Positions 1 to 11,999 of a stretch of 64,000 nucleotides of DNA are shown here, piece after piece (positions within the stretch are counted from its first letter, which is position 1; each line of letters begins with the position of its first letter). Below the pieces are notes generated by a model. It searched no databases. It was not told the origin of the DNA and saw nothing but the letters and a program-made list of their open reading frames with translations. Position numbers and translations under genes: made by a program. The stretch is taken from the NCBI GenBank assembly GCA_028641055.1, contig CM054058.1, positions 238,748,187 to 238,812,186 on the forward strand, written 5' to 3'. This DNA comes from Alopecurus myosuroides. Taxonomy: Eukaryota; Streptophyta; Magnoliopsida; Poales; Poaceae.

Positions 1-536
1 GGAGGCATGAACCCACTATCGAGCATAAATACTCCCTCTTGGAGTCACTAGCATCTACTTGGCCATAGCATCTACTAACAACGGAGAGCATGCAAGATCA
101 TAAATAACATAACATGAAGATAACATGATAGATTGATAATCAACAGACAGAACATTCAATAATCATCGGATCACAGCAAACACAACATGTAGCATTACAA
201 ATAGATGATCTCGATCATGTGAGGAAGCTCACGAGATCTAAACATGAGGCATAAGGTGGAGAGTACAACCATATAGCTACTGCTATGGAACCGTAATCCA
301 AGGATGAACTACTCGCACATCACTCCAGAGGCGGGCATGGTGGTGTAGACCCCTCCGGTGATGAATTCCCCTCTCGGCAGTGTGACGGGGAGAGCTCGAG
401 AACCCTCCCGATCTTGGGTTGACGATGACGATGACGGCGGCCTCGGGTGTTTCTCGGGACGAAGAGGTATATTTTTAGGGCTAACGTATCGGGGGAATAA
501 ATAGGCGAAAGGGCGATGGCGATGGATGCCCGAGGG
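1..536 (-). repeat. Gypsy LTR fragment, family D (copy D1)
   Basis: This stretch matches, with scattered substitutions, the LTR sequence seen again at 2449-2642, 3374-3614, 28440-28980 and 29298-29640. It begins mid-LTR at the window edge and stops matching near 536, where it is joined abruptly to unrelated LTR DNA. No coding potential is seen; the small ORFs here are chance. The orientation is inferred from the TGATACGTC-type start expected on the minus strand for this kind of grass LTR. Confidence 0.7.
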
Positions 537-1902
537 ACGGTTTGGAGCTATTTCCATCTGCGTGTGAGTCAGAAAACGATTTGGAGAAAACTTAGGGCGT
601 GACCGGGATAAGTGATGGGCGTACACGGATCTTGTTCCCGACTCACAGCACAGGTGCCGTCAGGAGGTGGCCAACTCCCTGTTGACGGGGTGGCCCTGTT
701 TGGGTTGACTCATGGATAGGGTCGAGCAAGGTAAAGGTCGTGGCCAGCCACCCTCTGCCGCGCTCCATGGACGAGCGTACATGTGGCGCTAAGAGTCGGA
801 TGGTACGTGTGGGTAAAGTGTACTCCCTGTAGGGATAAATCTCCTCGAGAAGCCGTGTCCACGGTTACAGACGACTTGGCAACGGATTCTGTGATCATAG
901 ATAACTTCAACGGAATGACCAAAACTTGTTAACCATGTTTGAAGGGTGCCTCCTCGGAGATGCCGAGAGGGGTGATCCCTGTAGCATGTGAGATGCTGGG
1001 AAATGATGTCGGTGGATAAAAAGATGATATTAGTAGTTGAGTAGCTTTCTCATCTATTTTCAAAATACTCCATGTGACGTGCTATTCCTTCCTCAACTTG
1101 CAAAACAAAGATTGCTTTACGCAAATCAGCCTTCATGAAACCCTTTTCGAAATAGCAAATATATAATAGGTTAACTAAGTTTTGTTGAGTACCTCCCGTA
1201 CTCAGTTTTGCTTAAATTTGGTTCAGGTGAAGATCTCGCAACGGTGGTGTTTCAACGTGGACATCGACGAGTAGGGGTTCCCAGGTAGCAGCCTGAAATC
1301 TATGGGCTAGGACGTCGCCTTATGTTGCGGCCTCTTAGGCCTTTTTGGTTCTTGTTGATTAGCAACATAATTTTCCTTCTGTTGTCTGATGTAATGTTGG
1401 GTCATGTGACCTCTGTTTGTACAGCTACTCTAGTAACACCTGTTTAATAAAGCTTCATGTCTAGAGTGCTGCTTTGATCGGTTGTTGGTTTTGAGCTCAT
1501 TGTTATACAGTTTTGGCTATGCCTGCATAGTTGTCGCATTCGAGGGGTTGTGGAGCCAATGATCCATGTCCGAGCCCGCCTGCCGATGTGATTCGGCCTG
1601 GGGCTAGGTAACCCCAGTAACCCCCGATTGTTGTTGCACTTTCTGGACACATAGCATCTCTGTATAGCACTGGTCCCGTTTCCTTCAATTTCATTCGATT
1701 CGTCGATGCTTTGATATGCATAGTTGGTTATGACTAGCATGGATACAAGGAGTAGTAGACTGGGGATCCGGACTATGTGCTGATGAATCCAGTCTGCCTG
1801 CCGTTGTTTGTTGCGGCCGGGGCTGGTAACCCTGAAGCCCTTGTGAGTCCATGGCTAGGAGCACATAACAGTATGTATATCTTTGGGTTCGGGGTCGTGA
1901 CA
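537..1902 (+). repeat. 5'-truncated gypsy LTR remnant (F)
   Basis: A 1.37-kb non-coding block between two D-family LTR pieces. It ends at GGGTCGTGACA, a typical 3' end of grass Ty3/gypsy (Tekay/Del-like) LTRs, and the D sequence resumes directly at 1903. The left end has no TG start and abuts truncated D1, so the LTR is truncated and no target duplication can be shown. The family is assigned by general resemblance only. Short ORFs at 710-922 and 1444-1740 look like chance. Confidence 0.45.
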
Positions 1903-2642
1903 GGCGCACTACCGGTTCAGCAGCAACGTAGAACCTACACAACACAAAAAATTCACTTCACCCCAACGAAGCAGTGAGGTTGTCAATCTCACCGGTTTTG
2001 CTGATAACAAAGAGGTTAAATGTATGGTGTGGAAAACAGTATGAAAACAGTGGAAGCGGTGGTTGTATTATCAGTATGAGAAAATGGACCGAGGTCCATA
2101 GTTCACTAGAGGTGTCTCTCCATAAAAGATAGCTAACATGCGTGGTGAACAAATTACAGCTGGGCAATTGACAGATAAAGAAAAATGCATGACATAAAGA
2201 TTACTATGAGATTCATGCGGGCATTACAACAAAATACATAGATCGTCATCCAACTGCATCTATGACTAATAATCCACCCTTCGAATATCATCCGAACAAA
2301 CGTTGGGTATTAAGTTGCAAGCAACGGATAATCGCAGTAAGCAAAGTGTGTAATGTAAACGAAGTAAACATCGTTGTTTTCTCCCTAATGGCAACATCAC
2401 ATCCTCCATCCGTCACGTTTATGTCACTCAAGCACAGATGCAAAGGAGGCATGAACCCACTATCGAGCATAAATACTCCATCTGTGAGTCACTAGCATCT
2501 ACTCGGCCAGAGCATCTACTAACAACAGAGAGCATGCAAGATCATAAATAACATACACATGAAGATAACATCATAGATTGATAATCAAAATACATAGCAT
2601 TCAATAATCATCGGATCCCAGTAAACACAACATGTAGCATTA
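1903..2642 (-). repeat. D-family LTR, copy D2, left part
   Basis: Matches 2794 onwards of D3 base for base with moderate divergence. The match stops at 2642, where D3 starts with a clean TG end. The rest of the same LTR resumes at 29293 after the five bases CATTA, so D2 is one LTR split by a 26.6-kb insertion. About 150 bp of its outer end are missing beside the F remnant. Confidence 0.75.
2638..2642. other. Target-site duplication CATTA, left copy
   Basis: CATTA stands directly before the TG end of D3 at 2643. The same five bases stand directly after the other end of D3 at 29293-29297, inside the continuation of the D2 LTR. Confidence 0.75.
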
Positions 2643-3614
2643 TGATGGAGTGTGGACACACGCTCATTGGGAGACCCCAAGCGCAAGGTGTGAAGAGTGC
2701 AGCAGCAAGTTTTCCCTCAAAAAAGAAACCAAGGTTGAATTGACCAATAGGAGGACAAGCAATCTCTGAAGGTTGATGCAGCCGAGGTGGCAGGGCGCAC
2801 TACCGGTTCAGCAACAACGTGGAAGCTACACAACACAATCAAATCACTTTGCCCCCAACGAAGCAGTGAGGTTGTCAATCTCACCGGTTTTGCTGAACAC
2901 AAAGAGGTTAAACGTATGGTGTGGAAAACAATAGGAAAATAGTAGGAACAGTATGAATGCAGTAGGTGTTTTATCAGTATGAGGAAAATGTACCGGGGTA
3001 AACAGTTCAGTAGTGGTGTCTCTCCGTGAAAGATAAATAACAGGTGTGGTGAACAAATTACAGTTGGGCAATTGACAGAAATGAAGGTTGCACCGTAGTG
3101 CATATGCAAGACATAAAGATTACTATGTGATTCATGCGGGCATTACAACAAAATACATAGACCATCATCCAACTGCATCTATGTCTAATAATCCACCCTC
3201 CGAATATCATCCAAATAAACGTTGGGTATTAAGTTGTTAGCAACAGATTATCACCGTAAGAAAAGTGTGTAATGTAAACAATGTAAACTAGGTAAACACC
3301 GTTGTTTTCTCCCTAATGGCAACAACACATCCTCCATCCGTCACGTTTCTGTCACTCGAGCACAGATGCAAAGGAGGCATGAACCCACTATCGAGCATAA
3401 ATACTCCCTCTTGGAGTTACTAGCATCTACTTGGCCAGAGCATCTACTAATAACGGAGATCGTGCAAGATCATAAATAACATAAGCATGAAGATAACATG
3501 ATAGATTGATAATCAGAATACATAGCATTCAACATTCATGAGATCCCAGTAAACACAACATGTAGCATTACATAAAGATGATCTCGATCATGTGAGGCAG
3601 CTCACGAGATCTAA
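2643..3614 (-). repeat. D-family LTR, copy D3, left part (truncated)
   Basis: Starts with an intact LTR terminus (TGATGGAG) next to the CATTA duplication and runs about 970 bp into the LTR. It is then fused at 3614/3615 to the middle of the A-family LTR. The right-hand D3 piece (28015-29292) overlaps it by about 670 LTR positions, so this is not simply one LTR split by A. A deletion that removed the rest of this LTR, the D interior and part of two LTRs explains the junction. Confidence 0.7.
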
Positions 3615-4004
3615 AGGCTTAGGGTTCCCTCGGGGCCAGGCACGCCAAAGATGACCCCCAGAGGTGGGCCAGGGTGGCCACACCCCTAGGTGGCGCGGCC
3701 AGGGGTGCGCGCCACCCCTAGGTGTGGGCCCCTGGTGCCCCCCCTCCGGCTCTCATTCTGGCTAAGTTCCTCCTCTGAACTTTTAGGAACATCCGGATGC
3801 CCCCCTTCTTCTTCTGATCTTCTGAAATATGGTATCTCGACGGTGACTTTTCCATCAGATTTCTAGTCCCGGTGTTTATTCTCCAAAAATTATAAAACAT
3901 GCAAAATAAGATAAAATAACATAAGAGATGCATCATAACATGAAATATATCGATGAATAACAGAAAATTATGATATAAAATAGTGATGCAAAATGGACGT
4001 ATCA
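3615..4004 (-). repeat. Element A, 3' LTR remnant
   Basis: This 390-bp stretch matches 27626-28014 closely and ends GACGTATCA, the LTR terminus. The first 1.1 kb of the LTR is missing and replaced by D3 sequence. A GC-rich inverted repeat (arms near 3676-3697 and 3708-3730) lies inside. Confidence 0.8.
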
Positions 4005-4019
4005 ACCCCCCTCAAGCTT
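4005..4019 (-). other. Polypurine tract of element A
   Basis: Directly inside the LTR end the minus strand reads AAGCTTGAGGGGGGT, the purine run from which plus-strand DNA synthesis starts. Confidence 0.7.
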
Positions 4020-5734
4020 AGACCTCGCTTGTCCCCAAGTGAAACTGAACTCATAAAACATGACCACAACTTTATGGAGTGAAGAGTCGATAAATAAAAT
4101 ACAGACAAGAAGCATCACATTTACCTATGCACCAATCATTACAGACAACAACTTCCTCTCATATAACTTAACTTGAAACAAGTAAAGGGAGTCACAAACA
4201 AATATACAAAAGAGAGAATCAAAATCGGTAATGGCAAACTTCGTTCTTGGTCAGAGAACATTTGATGAAATTATACTTATCTTAGGTGAAGTCTTTATCA
4301 CAAGGTTTACATTGTAGAGCCTAACATGTTTAATTATAACAACTCTTTTATAGTGATTTATAGCTTTCAAAATAATATTCATTCAGATAATAAAGCATGT
4401 GCTAAACAAAGAAGGATAGAAAACATGATTGAATAAATCGACATATTGATGATGTGATCACAAAAACTCAAATGCTTGCTGGAGACAGAAGGAAATGGGT
4501 GTACTGACTCAACATAAAAGTAAAAGATAGGCCCTTCGCAGAGGGAAGCATTGATCACTCATGTGCTAGAGCTTTTATTTTAATAAACAGTGGTTAAAAT
4601 GCATGACACTCCTCCCATCCATCTTACACAAACCATGGCTAACCGAATCCTCGGGTGCCTACCAACAATCACAAACCGTGGAGGAGTGTCTAAATTTTGA
4701 GAGGTGTATGTTTATGTCAATGAATGGCAAATAGAAAATACAGTACATCACAATCCAACTAGACTCACAAGAGCGGCTCTCATAGAAGGACACAACTGGT
4801 ATAGAAGGTCATCCCTATTTCTCTTTTGTTTACACAATTATGCTTTGACTGATAAATCAGGGGCAAACAGAGTGAAGAGAATTTGTATTATTATTTGGGG
4901 TTGGGCACCCCGCTGCCAGCTCTTCTATCATTTTGATAAGCGGATGAAGCCACTAGGCCAGGTGTGTGAGTCCAATCAACAAGTGAGATAAAGATTCTCT
5001 ATTTGCGTCCTCATAAGCTAAAACAGGAACACAAAACAGGAGTAATTTGAAAGTTTTAAAGGTAGCACATGAGCAATTTACTTGGAGTGGCGGTGAAGTA
5101 CCACATGTAGGTAGGTATGGTGGACACAATGGGCAAGGTTTTGGGGTTTAAAGTTTGGATGCACGAGAAGCATTCCCTCTCAGTACAAGGTTTTTGCCTA
5201 GCAAGGCTGGGTAGCAAGCATAAGAGTTGAAGGACAACAAACAAATATACATATGATGAAACCAATCATGCAATCTTCATTGAAAACACACGCGATCTTG
5301 ACTTGTGAATACTAAGTTTATGAGCTAATAGGCAAATTACTTTTTCTTATACTAGCAACTCAAATTATTATTTCTGCTGACCCAAGCTAAGTTTGCCAAA
5401 ACCAACTAGATTAACTTGATGATCTCTAGAGTGATACCAAATACTGATAGCAAACTCAACCATATGACAGAAGTTGAAAACTGAAATAATGTGCATAGAA
5501 ATTAAATGATGAAACTTCTCATTAATATTTCAAACCGGCAACTCACACCAACGGATACAACGATAACCAACTAGGGAGAGACACTTCCATACTGCAAACC
5601 ATCCTATATGATAACTTCTCTACTCATGATATGACTCTACTGAAAAAGTAAAAAGATGAAAGATAGTGATGTGATACCGCGGCACTCCCCCCAAGCTTGG
5701 AACAAGCCGAGGGGATGCCAAAACCAATGACGAA
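4020..5734 (-). other. Non-coding tail of element A
   Basis: This AT-rich stretch between the small ORF and the 3' LTR has only short chance ORFs. A second purine run, CAAGCTTGGGGGGAGT on the minus strand near 5681-5696, resembles the terminal polypurine tract. I see no envelope-like gene here, although some Athila elements have one in this place. Confidence 0.55.
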
Positions 5735-6112
5735 TCAATTCTTCGGTGGTGGTGGATCCTTCTCATCCTCGGTCTTGAGAATACGATATTGTTCGCAGAA
5801 TTGATCGGCAACCCGGTGTGCTTCAGCTATCATAGGGAACACGTTGGGGTCTTGATCATGAGGCACGGTCCCCTGCACATTATGAGAGTAGCGATGTTGA
5901 GGGTTAATGGATCCCACAAAGGTGGGGTTCCTCCTTGGTGCTGGTGCAGCCCTACGGGTCTCTTCCCTCAAACTGTTAACCATGTCTTCTCTCCTTGCAT
6001 CTATCTCTTCCTCCGTCGCCCATCCCGCGAAAGCACCCTCATGGATGTCTTGCTGGATTTGTCGAAGACGACGTGTAACATAATCCTCAATGCTACAGCT
6101 GAAAGAGGACAT
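5735..6112 (-). CDS. Small ORF downstream of integrase in element A, function unknown
   Basis: An open frame of 125 residues, start ATG at 6112, lying between the integrase end and the non-coding tail of element A. It is hydrophilic, rich in Arg, Glu and Pro, and has a basic stretch near residues 50-62. No membrane segment or known motif is visible. It is open although the neighbouring gag and pol genes are broken, which may only reflect its shortness. It is part of the retroelement and not a host gene; I do not recognise a function. Confidence 0.35.
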   Translation of the reverse strand: MSSFSCSIEDYVTRRLRQIQQDIHEGAFAGWATEEEIDARREDMVNSLREETRRAAPAPRRNPTFVGSINPQHRYSHNVQGTVPHDQDPNVFPMIAEAHRVADQFCEQYRILKTEDEKDPPPPKN

Positions 6113-6450
6113 CTTGACCTAGAAACTCCAAACTCCTGCCAGGATAACAGCTCGAAACAGAAACACGACGAGAAAACGATATACGGACCTCGGGGGGGCC
6201 GGGGGATTATATAGCAAAAACTTTCATAATGAAAGGAAAGTCCAGGTTGAAAACGAGTCGGAGAGGGGCTCCGGGGCGCCCACACCATGGGATGGTGCGG
6301 CCAGAGGTGGGTCCGCGCCACCCTATGGTGTGGAGCCTCCGGGCTCCGTCTCCCTCTCGTTTCCGGCTCATAATTTTTCATATTTTCTAAAAACAATAAA
6401 AATATAAGTTGAAAGATGTTCTGCGAACATTTTCTTACCAAAACTGTTAC
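6113..6450 (-). repeat. GC-rich inverted repeat between integrase and small ORF of A
   Basis: Arms near 6265-6301 and 6312-6349 are inverted copies built on CCACACCAT and can fold into a stem of over 25 bp with mismatches. The same kind of stem occurs in the A and D LTRs. The rest of the stretch holds nothing recognisable. Confidence 0.5.
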
Positions 6451-7644
6451 CTATTCGAAAACTGACTCCGCAGTTTCTGAAATATGCTTCTTAATAAACT
6501 CCTCCGGGATCATGGCTTGAATACAATCAACATTTTCATTATAAGGATCTCCAGAAATATAATGATTGAGTCTTTGTCCATTCACCACTTGTGAAGAGTT
6601 GTCTTCAAGGGAAACAATTTTAATTGCCCCCGAACGATATACCTCTTCAATAACAAAAGGTGCTTCCCATCTCGGGAGTAATTTTCCTACAAAAAATCTG
6701 AGACGAGACCTATACAATAGCACTTTCTCACCAACATGAAATTCTCTTTTAATTATTCTCTTATCATGCCACCTTTTAACTTTCTCTTTAAAGAGCTTAG
6801 CATTTTCATCTGCTTCACTCCTCCATTCATCTAAAGAACTTAAGTCAAGCATCCTTTTTTCACCAGCAAGTTTAAAATCTCTATTTAGGTCTTTCACTGC
6901 CCAATAAGCTTTTTGTTTTAATTCTAGGGGCAAGTTACAAGATTTTCCATAAACCACTTTATAAGGAGAAATGCCCATGGGATTTTTGTAAGCAGTTCTA
7001 TAAGCCCACAGAGCATCATTTAATTTTTTAGCCCAATTTTTCATTGATTTGTTAACAGTCTTTTGCAAGATAGATTTGATTTCTCTACTTGATAATTCTA
7101 CTTTCCCACTAGTTTGAGGATGATAGGGTGAAGCAATTCTATGATTAACATCATATTTAGCAAGGGTTTTTCTAAAACCACCATGAATAAAATGAGAACC
7201 CCCATCAGTCATAAGATATCTAGGTACACCAAACCTAGGGAAAATGATGTCGTTAAGCATTTTTATTGAGGTTTCACCATTAGCGCTTTTAGTAGGTATA
7301 GCTTCTACCCATTTAATAACATAATCAACATCAACAAGAATATGAGTGTAGCCTTTTGAAGGAGGGAAAGGACCCATAAAGTCAAAACCCCAACAATCAA
7401 ACAATTCAATAACAAGAGAATAATTCATAGGCATTTCATTACGTCTAGAAATATTTCCAACCCTTTGACATTGATCACAAGATAAAACAAATTTTCTAGC
7501 ATCTTTAAAGAGAGTAGGCCAATAAAAACCTGATTGTAGAACTTTATGTGCAATTCTATCTCCAGCGTGATGTCCTCCATAAGCACTACTATGACATTTT
7601 CTCAATATCTCTCGTTGTTCATTTTTAGGAACACATATTCTCAT
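6451..7644 (-). pseudogene. Integrase domain of element A pol (broken)
   Basis: This 397-residue frame contains the zinc-binding HHCC region (His pair near residues 24-25, Cys pair near 54-57) and the DDE core. The first Asp is in the GFDFMGPF motif, the second in MTDGG, and the Glu in GKVELS. A C-terminal integrase tail follows. An in-frame TAA at 7666-7668 separates it from the RNase H part in the same frame, so pol is interrupted here by one nonsense codon. Integrase would insert the cDNA into the genome. The catalytic residues are still visible but the polyprotein is broken upstream. Confidence 0.85.
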
Positions 7645-7665
7645 TATACAATCAACGCCTTCTTT

Positions 7666-8535
7666 TTATAAGTGTGGGTCATCCCAAAAATAATGCCTCA
7701 AATCATAGAAGAATTTTCTTGTTTGCTGAGCTGTAAAGGTAGGAGGCAAATACTTGGAAACAATAAAGTTAGCATAATCATCATACCATGGACTCTCTTG
7801 AGAGCTCACTTTTATTGCAGCTAATTGTTCATTAGAAAAATTATCATTAACAGGAATAGGGTCATCAGGGATATTTTCTAATCTAGACAGATTATCAGCA
7901 ACAGGATTTTCAGCACCCTTCCTATCCACAATATGTAAATCAAACTCTTGTAAAAGAAGCACCCATCTAATAAGCCTAGGCTTAGCATCTTTCTTTTCCA
8001 TAAGGTACTTAATAGCAGCATGATCAGTATGAATAATAGCTTTAGAATCAACAATATACTGCCTAAATTTATCACAAGCAAAAACTACAGCTAGGGATTC
8101 TTTTTCAGTTGTAGCATAATTCTTTTGAGCAGCATCAAGAGTTTTGCCTGCATAATGAATAACATTTAACTTCTTATCTATCCGATGTGCAAGAACAACA
8201 CCTACAACATAATCACTAGCATCACACATAATTTCAAATGGTAAATTCCAATCAGGTGGTTGAACAATACGGGCAGATGTTAAAGCCTTCTTTAAAATTT
8301 CAAAAGCTTCTTTACAATCTTCATAAAAAACAAATGGTACATATTTTTGAAGAAGATTAGTAAGAGGTTTTGATATTTTAGAGAAATCTTTAATAAACCT
8401 TCTATAGAAACCAGCATGACCAAGAATACTACGAATACCTTTAACATCCCTGGGACAGGGCATTTTCTCAATAGCTTGAACTTTAGCTCTATCAACTTCA
8501 ATACCTCTTTTAGATATTTTATGTCCAAGAACAAA
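7666..8535 (-). pseudogene. RT connection and RNase H of element A pol (broken)
   Basis: The open part runs from about 8463 to 7666. It shows the gypsy RT thumb/connection ([16 protein letters not shown]) followed by RNase H with CDASDY (first Asp), TEKES and HTDHAA motifs. It is out of frame with the upstream RT, with the frameshift near 8535, and it ends at a TAA that was probably a Tyr codon. RNase H would degrade the RNA template during reverse transcription. Confidence 0.85.
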
Positions 8536-9764
8536 ATTCCTTCAATAACCATAAAATGGCATTTCTCCCAGTTAAGAACAAGATTAGTCTCCTCACATCT
8601 CTGCAAAACTTTATCAAGATTCTGCAAACAATTATCAAAATAAGTTCCATAGACGGGAAAATCATCCATGAAAACTTCCACAATTTCTTCACAAAATCCA
8701 TGAAAGATAGAAGGCATGCATCTTTGAAAGGTAGCAGGAGCATTACATAAACCAAAATGCATACGTCTATAAGCATAGGTTTCATAAGGACAAGTGAAAG
8801 TTGTTTTCTCTTGATCAAGCTTTTTAACAGCAATTTGAGAAAACTCAGAATAACCATCGAGAAAGCAGAAATGAGTTTTCTTAGACAACCTTTCTAACAT
8901 TTGATCAATAAAAGGCAAAGGATAATGATCTTTCTTAGTGACTTTGTTAACCTTCCTAAAATCAATGCACATCCTATAACCAACTACTACTCTTTGAGGA
9001 ATGAGTTCATTATTTTCATTTGGCACAACAGTCATCCCTCCTTTCTTAGGAACACAATGCACAAGACTAACCAAATCATCAAGAGTATAACCAATAGCAC
9101 CTCTATGTTTCTTCAATATCCCCAATAATCTCTCCTCTTCTTTATCAGAAAGTTGAGAACTAATAATAACATGATATAATTTCTTATCATCAATATGAGC
9201 ATATTTAAGATTATGAGGCAAAGGCTTTAAATCAAAAACAGGATCCTCCTTGGGTGGTAATGTTGTACCCAAGTCTTCCACAGGTAAATTATGTTTTAGC
9301 ATTGCTGGCTGATGTAGGAAAATCTCATCGATTTCATTCCTTTCTTCCATAAAGACATCACTTTCGTGGTCTTCCATGTATTGCTGCAAAGGGTTGTTAG
9401 GAGCAAGAGTAATAACAGCCAATTGTTCAACTCTATAATTCTCATTAGGTAATTTAACTTCATAAGGTTCTTTAGCAAATTTGGAGAAATTAAATTCATA
9501 AGACTTTCCATCAAACTTTGTAAGAATTTTCTCCTTTTTACAATCAACAACAACACCACAAGTGTTTAAGAAAGGTCTACCAAATATGATAGGACAAGTA
9601 TCACTAGCAGAAGTGCCTAGTACGAAAAAATCAGCAGGATATTTAGTTTTACCACATAAGATCTCCACATCTCTAACAATACCAATTGGAGAAATAGTTT
9701 CCCTATTAGCAAGTTGAATAATCACATCAATGTCTTCAAGTTCACAAGAACCAACTTCATGCAT
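8530..9764 (-). pseudogene. Protease C-terminal part and reverse transcriptase of element A (broken)
   Basis: The frame continues the aspartic protease begun in the neighbouring gag frame, with the flap and IFGRPFLNT region. It then runs into a Ty3-type RT with MCIDFRKVN, FGLCNAPATFQRCM and the FMDDF active site. It is shifted against the gag-protease frame near 9765 and against the RNase H frame near 8535. Frame and order match Athila pol. Confidence 0.85.
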
Positions 9765-11086
9765 TATTTCTTTATAAGCTCATAAGGAATAGCACTAGAA
9801 CTAGCACCAATATCACACAAACCATAATAGCAATGATCACCTATCCTAACAGATAGCACAGGAACACTAGGTTTCCTAGATTTGCTAGGATGAGAGACAA
9901 TATTAGAAGCATCTTCACAAAATATAATGTGTCCCTCTTCTACATTTTCAGAAACAAGGTCCTTTACTATTGCTACTGTAGGTTCTACAATTATTTGTTC
10001 CTCAGGTTCTACAGGTTTCCTTGCACTTTTATTAACCACACTAGCTAACATAGAATGTTCTTTTACCTTAGCAGGGAAAGGCATTTTCTCAATATAAGGT
10101 TCAGGCACAATAGAATCAACAGTATGAACTTCTATATCTCTAGCAGGAACACAATTAATAGTATCTTTATAAGGTGCATGGTACTTATCCCATTCCTTTT
10201 TAGGAATATCAATGTAAGAAGCAAAAGCTTTATATAAGTTTGCAGCAACTTGAGAATCAAGACCATAAACAACACTAACATTATGAAAACCCTCAGATGA
10301 CATAAAGGTTTTAATGCATTCATAGTCATAATTTATACCTGACTTTCTACCTTTATCATTCTCCCATGCTTCAGTGTTTTCTTGAATACGGTCAAGAAGA
10401 TCCCATTTAGCTTCATCCTTCATACGTGTAAATAATCCAGAACAAGAAGCATCCAATAAATCCTTATCATGAAGAGGAAGCCTTGCATATAAATTATTAA
10501 TAACGATATTACTGGGGAGCTCATGAATGGGGCATTTGAGCATTAGTAACTTCAATATCCCCCATGCTTGGTCAATACTCTCTCCGTCATGAGGCCAAAA
10601 ATTATATATATATATATAATTCCGATCTCTATGGATTTCACTTGGAGGATAGAATTTAGAATAAAAGAGAGGTACAATTTCCTCCCATTCAATAGTCTGG
10701 CTATTTTTCAACAATTTGAACCATTCAGCGGCTCAACCTGTCAATGATATATAGAATAATTTCCTCTTCACTTGGCTCATTGTAATACATGCACACTTGA
10801 ACAACTCGCATAATTCATCTAAATAGGTATTTTAGACATTTCCATCACCGGGATGGACATTTCCATCACCTGAATAGCAGTTATCCATAACATGTTTAAC
10901 AATCTTTATAGGTATTTTATAAGGATCCAAATCATCATGCAGTGGGTCACTTACTACCCTAGCAGTGGCAGCAGTGCCCGCAAATAAGGACTCAAAAGGA
11001 GTTCCAAACATAGTGTAATAAAGCAGTAGACAGAAATAAAAACAACACTTACAGCAGAAGCTTCCTTTATCAATTCCACTTCCCAA
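9764..11086 (-). pseudogene. Gag and protease N-terminus of element A (broken)
   Basis: Two open pieces, 11086-10832 and 10714-9764, are joined by sequence that still reads as Athila-type gag but contains a frameshift near 10832 and an in-frame TGA near 10732. The downstream piece has a capsid-like region, then a protease active-site motif DIGAS near its C-terminus. The 5' end is cut by the insertion of element B at 11087. Gag would form the cytoplasmic particle; this copy cannot. Confidence 0.75.
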
Positions 11087-11087
11087 T
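11083..11087. other. Target-site duplication CCAAT of element B, left
   Basis: CCAAT precedes the TG start of the 5' LTR of B and is repeated at 26463-26467 after the CA end of its 3' LTR. Confidence 0.9.
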
Positions 11088-11999
11088 TGTCGGGGGGTTA
11101 CCCCCGAGTAGGGTAAAGACAGGTGGTAAAGGCCGCTTACAGAAGAGAGGTTTGGTCGAGTAGCCGACTACCAGGTACTCGCTACCCGGTCGACTGCTAC
11201 TCGGTCTCACCTCAAGATGACCAGAAGGAGATATCAATCAAGTTCTACCCTGACGAGTAGAAGGTTTGGCCCGAGTACAATTGGCGGGAACCATTGGCGG
11301 GAACCTACTCGGGCCAGAAAGTCAAAGGAGCCGTTCTGACACAGGATCCCGCGTATCCTGGGTCCGTACTTGGCAGCATTCGAACTACTGTTCACGTGGG
11401 GACGGCCTGCCTGACAGTGACAGCATGGAAGCAGGCCGTGGCAGGATAAGGGGGGCCTACTCTGTGCCTAGGTACAGTGATACCAGTCTGTCCCCTAGTT
11501 TTGCCCAACGACTTTACGGAAGCAGCCAAGGTTAGGAACCAAAGCTGTCAGCGGGTACTCGGAGAAAGGACGGTGTGCACACTATGTCGACACTTGTCTA
11601 GATTTGGACGTATCCGGCTGGGCACCGTGTATATAAGGTGCCCCGCCGCCTCCTGCGCGAGGCATGCTCTCATAGACGCTAACGGTGGCTCTCTGGAAAC
11701 CCTAGAATCCCTGAGTTCTTGACCTAGCTCTACTCGGAGAAGAGAGAGAGGCTACTCGGTAGAGGCACCATTTGTTCTGTGGCTACTCGGAGAGACATCA
11801 TAATATATAGAGAAAGGCAGGAGTAGGGGTTTTACCTCCTCACGAGGGCCCTGAACCTGGGTACATCGTGTTGTTTGTGTTGTGTGGATCTTACCTCACG
11901 CGGCTACTCGTCGCGTGATCCCTCCCCGGACACCTCCAGCGTCCATCGTCCCCACATCTTTAGCCATCCCATGGCATCTGCCGTGACACCACCACGACA
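11088..11999 (+). repeat. 5' LTR of element B
   Basis: 912 bp from TGTCGGGGGG to CACGACA. It contains a TATA box at 11630-11636 and is followed after two bases by the primer binding site. A three-codon upstream ORF (ATG at 11664) follows the TATA box. The first ATG of a long frame, at 11971, lies still inside the LTR. Confidence 0.93.
11630..11636 (+). promoter_or_regulatory. TATA box of the LTR promoter, element B
   Basis: TATATAA in a GC-rich context, about 370 bp before the LTR end. Its position fits the U3/R boundary, with transcription starting roughly 30 bp downstream. The same site is at 26093-26099 in the 3' LTR. Confidence 0.7.

Noticed and set aside
6001..6441. Minus-strand ORF of 146 residues behind integrase of A
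   Set aside because: It overlaps the GC-rich hairpin and has no motif; the overlapping 125-residue frame is the better candidate.
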